A DNA stretch of 43,923 nucleotides, from positions 1 through 43,923 of the forward strand of contig WYBR01000128.1 of assembly GCA_011525805.1 (NCBI GenBank), read 5' to 3'. The notes under the pieces are model-generated. The model did not search any database, was not told the DNA's origin, and saw nothing but the letters and a program-made list of their open reading frames with translations. The DNA is from Vicinamibacteraceae bacterium (GTDB lineage Bacteria; Planctomycetota; Phycisphaerae; Phycisphaerales; UBA5793). The number at the start of each line of letters is the position of its first letter. Within the stretch, counting starts at the first letter, position 1. This document shows, one piece after another, positions 8,629-16,972 of this stretch. Made by a program: the position numbers and the translations under genes.

Positions 8629-9755
8629 GCCGGCGGCCGTCCTTCCGACGAAGCGGTTCGGCGCCAGTGGCGCGGCGTCTTGGGGTTCCTCGGGCGCGGC
8701 GCATTGCTGCGGCGCTTGAGACGTGGTTCGCGGCGCAGCAGCGAGACCTGCCGTGGCGGCGCAGGACGCGAAGCGCGGCGCAGCAGGCGTACCGCTGCCT
8801 CGTCGCCGAGTACATGCTCCACCAGACGCAGGTGAAGCGCGTCCTCGAGTATTTCGACCGCTTCGTGTCGCGGTTTCCCGATGTGCGCTCGCTGGCGGCG
8901 GCGCCGGAGCAGGAAGTGCTGGTGCTGTGGCAGGGTCTGGGCTACTACCGGCGCGCCCGCCACCTTCACGCCGCGGCGAAGGCGATCGTGCGCGACCACG
9001 GCGGCCGCGTCCCGAGCGACGTCGGCGAACTGATCAACCTCCCCGGCGTCGGCCGCTACACCGCCGGGGCGATCGCGTCCATCGCCTTCGGCGTCAAAGC
9101 GCCGATCGTGGATGGCAACGTGCAGCGCGTCCTGTGCCGGTGGTTCGAACTCGGGCCACCGCTGAAGGAGCGCGAGATCGAGCGTGAGGTGTGGCGCCTC
9201 GCGGAGGCGCTGGTCGGCGCCGGCGCTGATGCAGGCGCGTTCAACCAGGCGCTGATGGAACTTGGATCGACGATCTGCCTGCCGCGCGGCGCCAAGTGCG
9301 AGCGCTGTCCCGCGGCCGCGTGGTGCCGGGCGAGGATCGGCGGCACGGTCGATCGGTATCCGCAGGCGCGGCGGCGCGGCGAGACTGCGGTGATCCACGC
9401 GGCATCCCTCGTCATCGAACGGCGCGGGCGGGTGCTGCTTGTGCAGCGCCCGGCCAAGGGCCTCTGGGCGGGGATGTGGCAATGCCCGACGCTTGAATCG
9501 CCCGGCGTCATTGAGAGCGCAGCGCTCGCGGAGTTCGTCGAGCGGGAGTTCGGCGTCGCGGCCGACCTCAAAGCACCGGCGGCGCAGTTCACTCACCAGA
9601 CGAGCCACCGCCGGATTGAGTTCCGCGTCTGGCGGCCCGGCGCCTTCCGCGGGCGGGTGCGGGGGGCGCGGTGGGTGTGCCGCGAGGATCTCGGCCGCTT
9701 CCCGCTTTCGAGCGCCCAGAAGCGCGTGCTGACCTCGGCGGACGGGTCCGCGTGA
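8625..9755 (+). CDS. mutY: A/G-specific adenine glycosylase MutY
   Basis: 376 residues, the usual length for MutY. It removes adenine mispaired with 8-oxoguanine. Seen in order: the catalytic Glu region AEYMLHQTQVKRV (most family members have MLQQTQ), the helix-hairpin-helix LPGVGRYTAGAI, the catalytic Asp in PIVDGNVQRVLCRWF, and the 4Fe-4S loop CLPRGAKCERCPAAAWC with spacing C-x6-C-x2-C-x5-C. After that comes a NUDIX-like C-terminal domain (VLLVQRPAKGLWAGMWQCP) that recognises 8-oxoG. A ~30-residue basic N-terminal extension precedes the core. The start ATG overlaps the MATE stop. Confidence 0.95.
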   Translation: MSRRPSFRRSGSAPVARRLGVPRARRIAAALETWFAAQQRDLPWRRRTRSAAQQAYRCLVAEYMLHQTQVKRVLEYFDRFVSRFPDVRSLAAAPEQEVLVLWQGLGYYRRARHLHAAAKAIVRDHGGRVPSDVGELINLPGVGRYTAGAIASIAFGVKAPIVDGNVQRVLCRWFELGPPLKEREIEREVWRLAEALVGAGADAGAFNQALMELGSTICLPRGAKCERCPAAAWCRARIGGTVDRYPQARRRGETAVIHAASLVIERRGRVLLVQRPAKGLWAGMWQCPTLESPGVIESAALAEFVEREFGVAADLKAPAAQFTHQTSHRRIEFRVWRPGAFRGRVRGARWVCREDLGRFPLSSAQKRVLTSADGSA

Positions 9756-9916
9756 ATCGAGCCGGAGGTCGGCGGGCGCGGTCGCGGCGAAGCGGACTGC
9801 ACGTGACGCGGCGGAATTGAGTCCTTCACCCTACCCGCCGCGCTTCGCCCCGTTCGGGGACGTTCTGTACACTTCCTTGCGGGCGATGATGCCCGCCGTG
9901 AAACAGAAGGTGAGCC

Positions 9917-11335
9917 ATGACCGCAACGCGCGTTGAGAAGGACTCGATGGGCGAGATGACCGTGCCGGCCGAGGCGCTCTACGGCGCCACGACGCAGCGG
10001 GCCGTCGAGAACTTTCCCATCTCCGGGCGACCCGTTCCCGCGGAGATCATTCACGCCTTCGGCCTGCTGAAGAAGGCGTGCGCCGAGACGAACCTGTCGC
10101 TGAAGAAACTCGACGAGCCGCGGGCGAAGGCGATCATCAAGGCCGCCGAGGCGATCGCACAAGGAAAGCACGACCGCGAGTTTCCCATCGACATCTTCCA
10201 GACCGGGTCGGGCACGAGCACGAACATGAACGTCAACGAGGTGATTGCGAACCTCACCTGCCTGGCGGCGAAGAAGTCCATCGGCTCGCGCGACCACAAG
10301 AACGCGGTCCATCCCAATGACCACGTGAACATGGGCCAGTCGAGCAACGACACGTTTCCGACGGCGATGCAGGTTGCCGCGGCCGTCGCCATCGACAAGG
10401 ACCTCATCCCCGCGCTGACGCGCCTCGCGAAGGAACTCAACAAGAAGGCCAGGCAGTGGGACAAGATCGTCAAGGTGGGGCGGACGCACCTCATGGACGC
10501 GACGCCGATCCGCCTCGGACAGCAGTTCTCGGGTTATGCGGCGGCGGCGGAGTATGGCGTGATGCGCGCCAAGCGGGCCATGCAGCGCCTCGCCGAGAAC
10601 CTGCCCATCGGCGGCACGGCCGTCGGCACCGGGATCAACACGCATCCGAAGTTCGGCCGCATGGTCTGCGAAGCGCTGAGCAAGGCCACGGGCGTCAAGT
10701 TCGCCGAAGCGCCGAACCACTTCGAGGCCCAGGCGACGCGCGACTGCGTCGTCGAGGCCTCGGGCGAACTCAAGACCATCGCCGTCGCGCTGAGCAAGAT
10801 CGCCAACGACATCCGCTGGCTCGGCTCGGGCCCGCGCTGCGGCCTCTTTGAACTCTCGCTGCCGGCGACGCAGCCCGGCTCATCGATCATGCCGGGCAAG
10901 GTCAATCCCGTCATGTGCGAGTCGATGATGCAGGTCGCCTGCCAGGTCATCGGTAATGACGCGGCGATCACGCTCGGCGGCCTGGGCGGCATCGGCTCGC
11001 TCTTCGAACTCAACGTCGCCATGCCCATGATGGCCGACAACATGCAGACGAGCATCCGCCTGCTCGCCAACGCGAGCAACGCTTTCGTGGACAAACTGGT
11101 CGTCGGGCTCGAAGTGAACGAGAAGATCGCGACGGGCTTCGTCGAGCGCTCGCTGATGTTGTGCACCAAACTGGCGCCGGTGATCGGGTACGACGCGGCG
11201 GCCAAAGCCGCCAAGGCCGCGTTCAACGAAGGCGTGACGATCCGCGAATACTGCCGGCGTCACAACCTCGTGGATGAGAAAACGCTGGACAAACTGCTGG
11301 ATGCGAAGTCGATGACCGAGCCGGACAAGACCTGA
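9917..11335 (+). CDS. fumC: Class II fumarate hydratase
   Basis: 472 residues, full length. It catalyses fumarate to L-malate in the TCA cycle in the cytosol. Visible signatures: DSMGEMTVPAEALYGATTQR at the N-terminus, GSGTSTNMNVNEV, SSNDTFPTAM, VGRTHLMDATPIRLGQQ and the fumarase/aspartase signature GSSIMPGKVNPVMCESM near residue 320. The start is the first ATG in frame, with AGAAGGTGAG just before it. Aspartate ammonia-lyase belongs to the same superfamily, but the TGSGTSTNMNVNEV and GGTAVGTGIN segments favour fumarase. The gene is monocistronic; a GCGGGC/GCCCGC hairpin lies shortly upstream. Confidence 0.93.
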   Translation: MTATRVEKDSMGEMTVPAEALYGATTQRAVENFPISGRPVPAEIIHAFGLLKKACAETNLSLKKLDEPRAKAIIKAAEAIAQGKHDREFPIDIFQTGSGTSTNMNVNEVIANLTCLAAKKSIGSRDHKNAVHPNDHVNMGQSSNDTFPTAMQVAAAVAIDKDLIPALTRLAKELNKKARQWDKIVKVGRTHLMDATPIRLGQQFSGYAAAAEYGVMRAKRAMQRLAENLPIGGTAVGTGINTHPKFGRMVCEALSKATGVKFAEAPNHFEAQATRDCVVEASGELKTIAVALSKIANDIRWLGSGPRCGLFELSLPATQPGSSIMPGKVNPVMCESMMQVACQVIGNDAAITLGGLGGIGSLFELNVAMPMMADNMQTSIRLLANASNAFVDKLVVGLEVNEKIATGFVERSLMLCTKLAPVIGYDAAAKAAKAAFNEGVTIREYCRRHNLVDEKTLDKLLDAKSMTEPDKT

Positions 11336-11383
11336 CCACGGGTTGCGCTCGCCAGGCTGCGGTTTGGCTCGCTGCACCCGTGG
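11336..11383. repeat. REP-like palindrome directly after fumC
   Basis: CCACGGGT (11336-11343) pairs with ACCCGTGG (11376-11383) around a 32-base loop of mostly GC-rich sequence. It begins on the base after the fumC stop. No T-run follows, so it is not a standard rho-independent terminator. Similar palindromes with other arms occur at 14332, 28739, 28852, 31453 and 34282. Confidence 0.5.
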
Positions 11384-11532
11384 CTACACTCGCGCGCCCC
11401 TTTGGGGCGAAAGGCGCCGCGCGCGACGTGGGGCGTGCCACTGATCCGCCCCATCTGCGCCTGGGGCGCCATAAACTTGGACTACACCCGAGAGCAGGCT
11501 GCGCCAAGTCTGCCGCTTCGTGGCCGATTATC

Positions 11533-13107
11533 ATGGCAGGTATGACCGACCTCATTCCCGTCCGCCGCGCGTTGCTCTCGGTGAGCGACAAGACCGATCT
11601 GATTCCCTTCGCCCGCGCGCTGAGCCGGCGCGGCGTGGTGCTCATCTCGACGGGGGGCACGGCCAGGGCGCTCGAAGAGGCCGGCCTGCCGGTGAGGCGC
11701 GTCGCCGAGATCACCGGCTTTCCCGAGATTCTCGACGGCCGCGTCAAGACGCTGCATCCGGCGGTGCACGCGGGCCTGCTCGCCCGCCGCGATCTTCCCG
11801 ACCACCTCGCCGCGCTGCACGAGCACGGCATCGAGCCGATCGACCTTGTCTGCATCAACCTCTATCCCTTTGCGCACACGATCCGGCGCGAGGGAGTGAC
11901 GGCGGCGGAGGCGATCGAGAACATCGACATCGGCGGGCCGGCGATGATCCGTTCGGCGGCGAAGAACCACGAGTTCACGGTCGTGGTCACCGCCCCGAAC
12001 CAGTACGACCGGGTGGTGAACGAACTGGAGCGTCACAACGGCTCGACGTCGCGGCAGATGCGATCCGACCTCGCCGCCGCCGCCTTCAGCCGCACCGCCG
12101 AGTACGACGCGATGATCGCGGCGTGGATGAACCGGCGGCAGACGACGACCTTCCCTGACCAATTGCGCCTCTCGTTCACCAAGTCCCTTGACCTGCGCTA
12201 CGGGGAGAATCCCCACCAGCAGGCGGCGCTGTACCGCGATCCGGCGTCGCGCGGCCCGTCGATCGTGAACGCGGAGGTTCTGCACGGCAAGCCGCTGAGT
12301 TACAACAACGTCGCGGACGCGGCGGCGGCGCTGCTGCTGGTGCGGGAGTTTGACGAGCCGGCCGCAGCGGTCATCAAGCACGCGAATCCGTGCGGCGCGG
12401 CCGTCGCGGAACTCCTTGCCGACGCCTTCGCCGCGGCGTACGAGGGCGACAGCCTCGCGGCCTACGGCGGGATCGTCGCGCTCAACCGGCCGGTCGATCC
12501 GGCGACCGCGCAACTCATCACCGCGGGGTCGAAGTTCTTCGAGGTGATCGTCGCGCCCGCGTTCGATCCCGCGGCGCTCGCCCTGCTCGCGGGGCGGTGG
12601 GCCAACGTCCGCCTCCTCGCCGTGGGCGATCACGCGCCCTCGACCGATCGCAAGATCGAGATGCGCTCGATCCCGGGCGGCCTGCTCGTACAGGATCAGG
12701 ATCGCGGCCGGGCGCAACCGCACCTCTGGCAGCACGCGGCGGGTCCGGCGCCGACGCCGGCGCTGCTCGCCGACGCCGCGGTCATCTGGACCATCGCCAA
12801 GCACCTCAAGAGCAACGCGATCGCGATCGGCTCGCAGCGCCGCCTGCATGGGGCGGGGGCGGGCCAGATGGACCGCGTGACCTCCTGCCGCCTCGCGGTC
12901 GAGAAGGCGGGCGCGCGGGCGCAAGGCGCGATCGCCGCTTCGGACGCGTTCTTTCCCTTCGCTGACGGACCGCAGGTGCTCATCGACGCCGGCATCAAGA
13001 CCATCGTGCAACCGGGCGGCTCAAAGCGCGACGACGAGACGATCAGTCTCTGCCAGGCGCTCCACGTCACCTGCCTGCTCACGGGCGTGCGGCACTTCCG
13101 GCACTGA
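11533..13107 (+). CDS. purH: Bifunctional AICAR transformylase / IMP cyclohydrolase
   Basis: 524 residues from ATG 11533 (a second ATG is at 11542; the open frame upstream is not coding-like). It catalyses the last two steps of IMP synthesis. The N-terminal MGS-like cyclohydrolase domain shows RRALLSVSDKTDLIPFARAL, LISTGGTARALEEAGLPV and LDGRVKTLHPAVHAGLLARR. The transformylase domain shows LRYGENPHQQAALYRDP, the catalytic Lys-His pair in AAAVIKHANPCGAA, and the closing TGVRHFRH. It is convergent with the cytochrome b gene, with only ~30 bases between the stops. Confidence 0.95.
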   Translation: MAGMTDLIPVRRALLSVSDKTDLIPFARALSRRGVVLISTGGTARALEEAGLPVRRVAEITGFPEILDGRVKTLHPAVHAGLLARRDLPDHLAALHEHGIEPIDLVCINLYPFAHTIRREGVTAAEAIENIDIGGPAMIRSAAKNHEFTVVVTAPNQYDRVVNELERHNGSTSRQMRSDLAAAAFSRTAEYDAMIAAWMNRRQTTTFPDQLRLSFTKSLDLRYGENPHQQAALYRDPASRGPSIVNAEVLHGKPLSYNNVADAAAALLLVREFDEPAAAVIKHANPCGAAVAELLADAFAAAYEGDSLAAYGGIVALNRPVDPATAQLITAGSKFFEVIVAPAFDPAALALLAGRWANVRLLAVGDHAPSTDRKIEMRSIPGGLLVQDQDRGRAQPHLWQHAAGPAPTPALLADAAVIWTIAKHLKSNAIAIGSQRRLHGAGAGQMDRVTSCRLAVEKAGARAQGAIAASDAFFPFADGPQVLIDAGIKTIVQPGGSKRDDETISLCQALHVTCLLTGVRHFRH

Positions 13108-13137
13108 GTTGCTGCGGCGGGACGGATCGCCAGGACG

Positions 13138-14283
13138 TCAGAGATTGAAGTTGATCTCCGGCATGGCGATGATGTACTTGAGGTTGAAGGTCCAGCGTCC
13201 GACCATCTTCACCGGCACGAGCAGCATGATCACGAACAGCACCGCCATCAGGTAGTAGCGCGAGAAGCCCATCTGCGACCGCAGCCGACCGAAGAACCCG
13301 ATCCGCGTCATGAGCACCGGCAGCGCGCCGAGCCAGAAGACGGTCAGCACCATGCCCGGCCACTCGCGCACGAGGATGTTCTCGGGCAGTTTGCCGCCGA
13401 GAAGCACCACGTACCACACGTCGCTGATGTTGATGTTGGTGAGGGGATCGACGCGGTGCGGATCCCAGACCTGGAAGGGGCCGAAGAAGTTCCAGTTCGG
13501 CCCGCGGAGGAAGGTGCCGAAGACGATGAGCACGCACCAGAGGATGAGGTAACCGAACATCCACGTGAGGATGGCGAACTTGCGTTCCTTGAAGGTGTAG
13601 TACCCGTTGCCCTTGGGGTTGGTGTCGATGTAGGGCATGGCGGCGAGTCCGAGAATGATCAGCCCCGGCAGCACCACGCCCGCCATCCACGGGTCGAAGT
13701 AGACGAGCAGTTCCTGGAGGCCGAGGAAGTACCACGGCGCCTTGGAGGGGTTGGGCGGGCCGGCGGGGTTGGCCGGCGACTCCAGCGGGGCCTTGAGCAG
13801 CACGGACCACACGATGAGCACGACGGTGCACAGCACCATCGCGAGGAGTTCGGAGTAGACGAGGTCGGGCCAGCAGAGGACCTTGTCCTCGCGGTCCTCC
13901 TCGATGAGCGGCTTGCCGATCTCCATGTTCTGGTCGTTGATCGCCGCCTGCCGCAGCCCGAGCCAGAGGAAGTAGAGCGTCAGGAAGACCATCATCGAGA
14001 TGGGCACGTTGTCGGGCTTCTTGAGAATCGAGGCGTAACTGTCATCGAGGGGGATGAAGGCGAAGTAGACGATGGTGAAGCCGATCATCAGCGGCCAGAA
14101 GATCGCGGGCTTCGTCCACTTGCGATACCAGAAGAAGGCCGCGAACATGAGGATGCAGAACAGCGGCAGGCTGTACTGCGGCACGCTCCAGCGGTTGACG
14201 AAGTCCTTGAACTTGTCGAGGGCGGTGATGTCCGGCGCGCCGGAGGCGAGAAGGAGGGTCGAATTGGGGAGGAGGCTGATCAT
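13138..14283 (-). CDS. Cytochrome b C-terminal-type subunit (subunit IV-like), extended
   Basis: 381 residues with about nine hydrophobic segments. The central part carries the Qo-site motif in variant form, NPSKAPWYFLGLQELL (normally PEWY or PDWY), followed by two or three helices as in subunit IV of cytochrome b6f or the C-terminal half of cytochrome b. It is more than twice the length of subunit IV: ~150 residues with about three helices precede the motif, and further helices follow (MVLTVFWLGALPVLMTRIGF). No CxxCH haem c motif is present. It would form the quinol-oxidising membrane core together with the gene just upstream. The neighbouring start lies 160 bases away. Rieske and cytochrome c subunits are not in the window. 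Confidence 0.85.
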   Translation of the reverse strand: MISLLPNSTLLLASGAPDITALDKFKDFVNRWSVPQYSLPLFCILMFAAFFWYRKWTKPAIFWPLMIGFTIVYFAFIPLDDSYASILKKPDNVPISMMVFLTLYFLWLGLRQAAINDQNMEIGKPLIEEDREDKVLCWPDLVYSELLAMVLCTVVLIVWSVLLKAPLESPANPAGPPNPSKAPWYFLGLQELLVYFDPWMAGVVLPGLIILGLAAMPYIDTNPKGNGYYTFKERKFAILTWMFGYLILWCVLIVFGTFLRGPNWNFFGPFQVWDPHRVDPLTNINISDVWYVVLLGGKLPENILVREWPGMVLTVFWLGALPVLMTRIGFFGRLRSQMGFSRYYLMAVLFVIMLLVPVKMVGRWTFNLKYIIAMPEINFNL

Positions 14284-14331
14284 TCGTGATTCCGGCGGTT
14301 CATTGAATCGTCATTCCGGTCTTCATCCACG

Positions 14332-14418
14332 CCCACGATGAGGCTCTGCGAATCGTGGGGTGATTTCATTCGGCGCCTTTCTGTTCCAGCACACCCCGTG
14401 CTCCCCTTCGCAGAGCCT
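14332..14418. repeat. Nested palindromes between the two cytochrome b genes
   Basis: CCCACGAT (14332-14339) pairs with ATCGTGGG (14352-14359). AGGCTCTGCGAA (14341-14352), which overlaps its loop, is perfectly inverted as TTCGCAGAGCCT at 14407-14418. The two structures are mutually exclusive because they share bases. Arms and core resemble the other REP-like palindromes of this window. It could act in the cytochrome b mRNA or simply be a dispersed repeat. Confidence 0.55.
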
Positions 14419-14444
14419 TCGGGTTGCCGCGAAACGGACCCCTC

Positions 14445-15227
14445 TCACATCGGCCCTGAGATGCCCCCGTCCTTTCGGATGCGCCAGAAGTGGACGGCGA
14501 TGAGCGTCGCCGCGCCCAGCGGGATGGCGATGCAGTGCAGGACGTAGAAGCGCAGCAGGGCGGCCTCGCCGACGGACTCGCCGCCGAGCAGGAGGAACTT
14601 GGCGTCGGAGTAGGGTGTGACGATGGGAATGCCGCCGGGCAACTGGAGGAGGTTGCTGCCGGGTCCGGCCATGCCGGCGAAGGGGGTCGCCTCCGCCATC
14701 TTGCTTCCCACCGTGATCGCCCAGATCGCCAACTGGTCCCACGGCAGGAGATAGCCCGTGAACGAGAGGAGCATCGTCAGCACGAGGAGAATCACGCCGA
14801 CCACCCAGTTGAACTCGCGCGGCGGCTTGTAGGAGCCGGTCAGGAACACGCGCATCATGTGCAGCCACACCGAGATGATCATCGCGTGTGCGCCCCAGCG
14901 GTGAATCTCGCGCATGATGCCAAGCGTCAGGTGCGCCCGCATGCCGATGATGTCGCTATAGGCGTACTCGACGACGGGGCGGTAGTAGAACATGAGCAGC
15001 ACGCCGCTGATCGTCTCGGCGATGAAGAGGAAGAACGTCAACCCGCCCATGCACCAGGTGAAGGAGAGGCGGATGCCGCTCTTGCGCACCGCGACGGGGT
15101 GGAGGTGGAGGAAGACATTGGACATGATCGCCATGACGCGGGTCCGGCGATCGCGCGGGATGCCGTGGCGGAAGATGGAACTCCACACCTGGCTCTCGCG
15201 GATTGAATTGATGACGCCCTGAAGCAT
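14445..15227 (-). CDS. Cytochrome b N-terminal subunit (b6-like)
   Basis: 260 residues, four-helix b-haem protein of a quinol:cytochrome c oxidoreductase. Four His ligands are visible: IHRWGAHAMIISVWLHMMRV (two His 14 apart on helix B) and FYVLHCIAIPLGAATLIAVH (two His 15 apart on helix D, the spacing of b6 and not of mitochondrial-type cytochrome b). The closing FWRIRKDGGISGP also matches the b6 family. The Qo-side region GYLLPWDQLAIWAITVGS is conserved. The ~35-residue amphipathic N-terminus is typical. It is first in the pair with the downstream C-terminal subunit; no Rieske gene lies upstream. Confidence 0.93.
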   Translation of the reverse strand: MLQGVINSIRESQVWSSIFRHGIPRDRRTRVMAIMSNVFLHLHPVAVRKSGIRLSFTWCMGGLTFFLFIAETISGVLLMFYYRPVVEYAYSDIIGMRAHLTLGIMREIHRWGAHAMIISVWLHMMRVFLTGSYKPPREFNWVVGVILLVLTMLLSFTGYLLPWDQLAIWAITVGSKMAEATPFAGMAGPGSNLLQLPGGIPIVTPYSDAKFLLLGGESVGEAALLRFYVLHCIAIPLGAATLIAVHFWRIRKDGGISGPM

Positions 15228-15377
15228 GAAACGCCCTTTCGCGGGCTGAATTGTTGGACCGCGATTCCGAGGCGTCCACGCCGCCCCGGACCCGCCGCGC
15301 CGCCCGATGGGGTCACTCCCCTCGTGTGAGCGGCCTGCAGCGCCGTTCGGGCGGCTCTGATCGCCCGCCGCGCCCTC

Positions 15378-16280
15378 TCACGACCGGACTTCGAGCACCG
15401 CCGCCTCGCGTTTGGCCAGCGGCTTGCCCTTCTTGTCCACCTTGAGGCGCATCCACTCGTGCAGCGTCTGCCGCGCCCTGGGCAGCGTCTCCTCCGGCTC
15501 GGCGAGGGCCGGAAGCCAGAGTTTGTCCCACTCGAAGCAGATCCACCCTTCGTAGCCGATCCCGCGCATCAGTTCGACGAACCGCTCCACCTCGACGGTC
15601 CCCTCGCCCAGCGCGCAGTACCCGGTGCCCTGTCCGACCTCGGTGTCCTTCACTTTCGCGTATCGGATGCGGCTGTTGAGCGTGGTCACGCTCAGCCCCG
15701 GCCGCTCGCCCACGGTCGCCGCGTACGCGACGTTCCAGCACACGCCGACGAGCGGATGATCGACATAATTCGTCAGGTTCCAGAGTTCGCGCGACCGCGC
15801 GAAGGAGCCGGCGTTTTCGATGACGATCTCGACCCCGCTCTCCTCGGCGTACTCGGCGAGTTCGAGGTATCGGCCGGCGATGCGGCGCAGCGCGGCGGGC
15901 GGCATCTCGCCGGGGTAGATCATGTACCCGAAAGTGCGGATGCGCGGGCAGCCCAGCGCCGCCGCCATCTCAACGAAGGACTTGGCGCTCGAAAGAGCCG
16001 CGGCCGCCTCTTTGCGGCTCCGGTAGTGCAGCGCCGCGCTCGTCGCCAGACAGGACATCTTCACCCCCGCTCTCTCGAACTGGTGGCGGATCTTGTCCGG
16101 GTCGCTCAGGGCCGGGTCGCTGGCCAGTTGCGTCGAGCCGGCCCCGAAGGTGCGCAGTTCCACGCCCTGGTAGCCGTATTCCCCGGCCGCCGCGATCACG
16201 CGCTCGATGCTCCAGCCGGGACACGCCACCGTGCTGAACGACAGCGGGTTCATCGGACGCTCGTGGGACGCTTCGCTCAT
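15378..16280 (-). CDS. Sugar phosphate isomerase/epimerase family (TIM barrel)
   Basis: 300 residues from ATG 16280, which has CAGGAG five to six bases upstream; the longer open frame is not supported by a ribosome site. It belongs to the xylose isomerase-like / AP endonuclease 2 TIM-barrel family: FSTVACPGWSIERVIAAAGE, YGYQGVELRTFG, a VEIVIENAGSF strand with the metal-ligand Glu, HPLVGVCWNV, IRYAKVKDTEVG, and a closing YEGWICFEWDK. Members isomerise or epimerise keto-sugars or inositol derivatives and need a divalent metal. The true substrate cannot be told. No sugar-use genes flank it. Confidence 0.85.
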   Translation of the reverse strand: MSEASHERPMNPLSFSTVACPGWSIERVIAAAGEYGYQGVELRTFGAGSTQLASDPALSDPDKIRHQFERAGVKMSCLATSAALHYRSRKEAAAALSSAKSFVEMAAALGCPRIRTFGYMIYPGEMPPAALRRIAGRYLELAEYAEESGVEIVIENAGSFARSRELWNLTNYVDHPLVGVCWNVAYAATVGERPGLSVTTLNSRIRYAKVKDTEVGQGTGYCALGEGTVEVERFVELMRGIGYEGWICFEWDKLWLPALAEPEETLPRARQTLHEWMRLKVDKKGKPLAKREAAVLEVRS

Positions 16281-16450
16281 GACGCTCCTGACCGGCCCGA
16301 CCGGGCGCGGGGGGAGCAATGGTAGTGACCCCTCCCCGATGGTCAAACACCTCCCGGCGCGTCGCAAGTCGAGTGCCGAACGCCCGTTCGAAGCAAAGCC
16401 GGGCGGCCCCGCGGCGGCGCTGCGCCGTGGGCGCCAGCGCCTCACGCCGC

Positions 16451-16972
16451 TCACAGGCAGGTGCGCAGCAGGTAATCAGCGGCGTCGCGCGGCGCGAGGT
16501 TTGAGACGTCGAGGACGACATCCGCCGCCTGCCGGTAATGCGGATCGCGCGCCGCTGCCACGTCATCGATCTCCGCGAGCGGATCGAGCCCGGTGAGGGA
16601 GGGTCGATCGCCGGGCTCGGCTTCGAGGCGGCGGCGAAGCGCCGCGGGATCGCAGCGGAGGTAGATGACCTTGGCCCGCCGCGACTGCCGCGCCTCGCTC
16701 AGCAGCGCCTGGATCTCCGTCAGCACCGGCGCCCCCCCGCCGGCGGCGATGACCTGATCCTCGCCCTGGAGCAGGTCGCGCATCACTTCAATCTCCGCGG
16801 CCCGCCAGGCGCTTTCTCCGTGCTCGCGCCAGACGTCCGAGACTCGTGGGAGCCCGAAGCGGGCGAGGACCAGATCGTCCATGTCCACCGCCTTGCGCCA
16901 AAGCGCCGCGGCGATGAGCCGGGCGAGCGTGGTTTTCCCGCAGCCTCGAGCACCGATGAGGATGATGTTCAT
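16451..16972 (-). CDS. aroK: Shikimate kinase
   Basis: 173 residues, the usual size. It phosphorylates shikimate in chorismate synthesis (cytosol). P-loop GARGCGKTTLA at residues 7-17, the shikimate-binding Asp pair in VDMDDLV, and the conserved AAGGGAP loop. A closing LID-type segment RRRLEAEPGDRPSLTG is followed by RDPHYRQAADVVLDVS. The start ATG overlaps the previous gene's stop (ATGA), so it is coupled to the upstream squalene/phytoene-synthase-like gene. Walker-A residues are intact. Confidence 0.88.
   Translation of the reverse strand: MNIILIGARGCGKTTLARLIAAALWRKAVDMDDLVLARFGLPRVSDVWREHGESAWRAAEIEVMRDLLQGEDQVIAAGGGAPVLTEIQALLSEARQSRRAKVIYLRCDPAALRRRLEAEPGDRPSLTGLDPLAEIDDVAAARDPHYRQAADVVLDVSNLAPRDAADYLLRTCL

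Noticed and set aside
11482-13011. Long minus-strand open frame (509 codons)
   Set aside because: Shadow of purH, whose domains and C-terminus are unambiguous.
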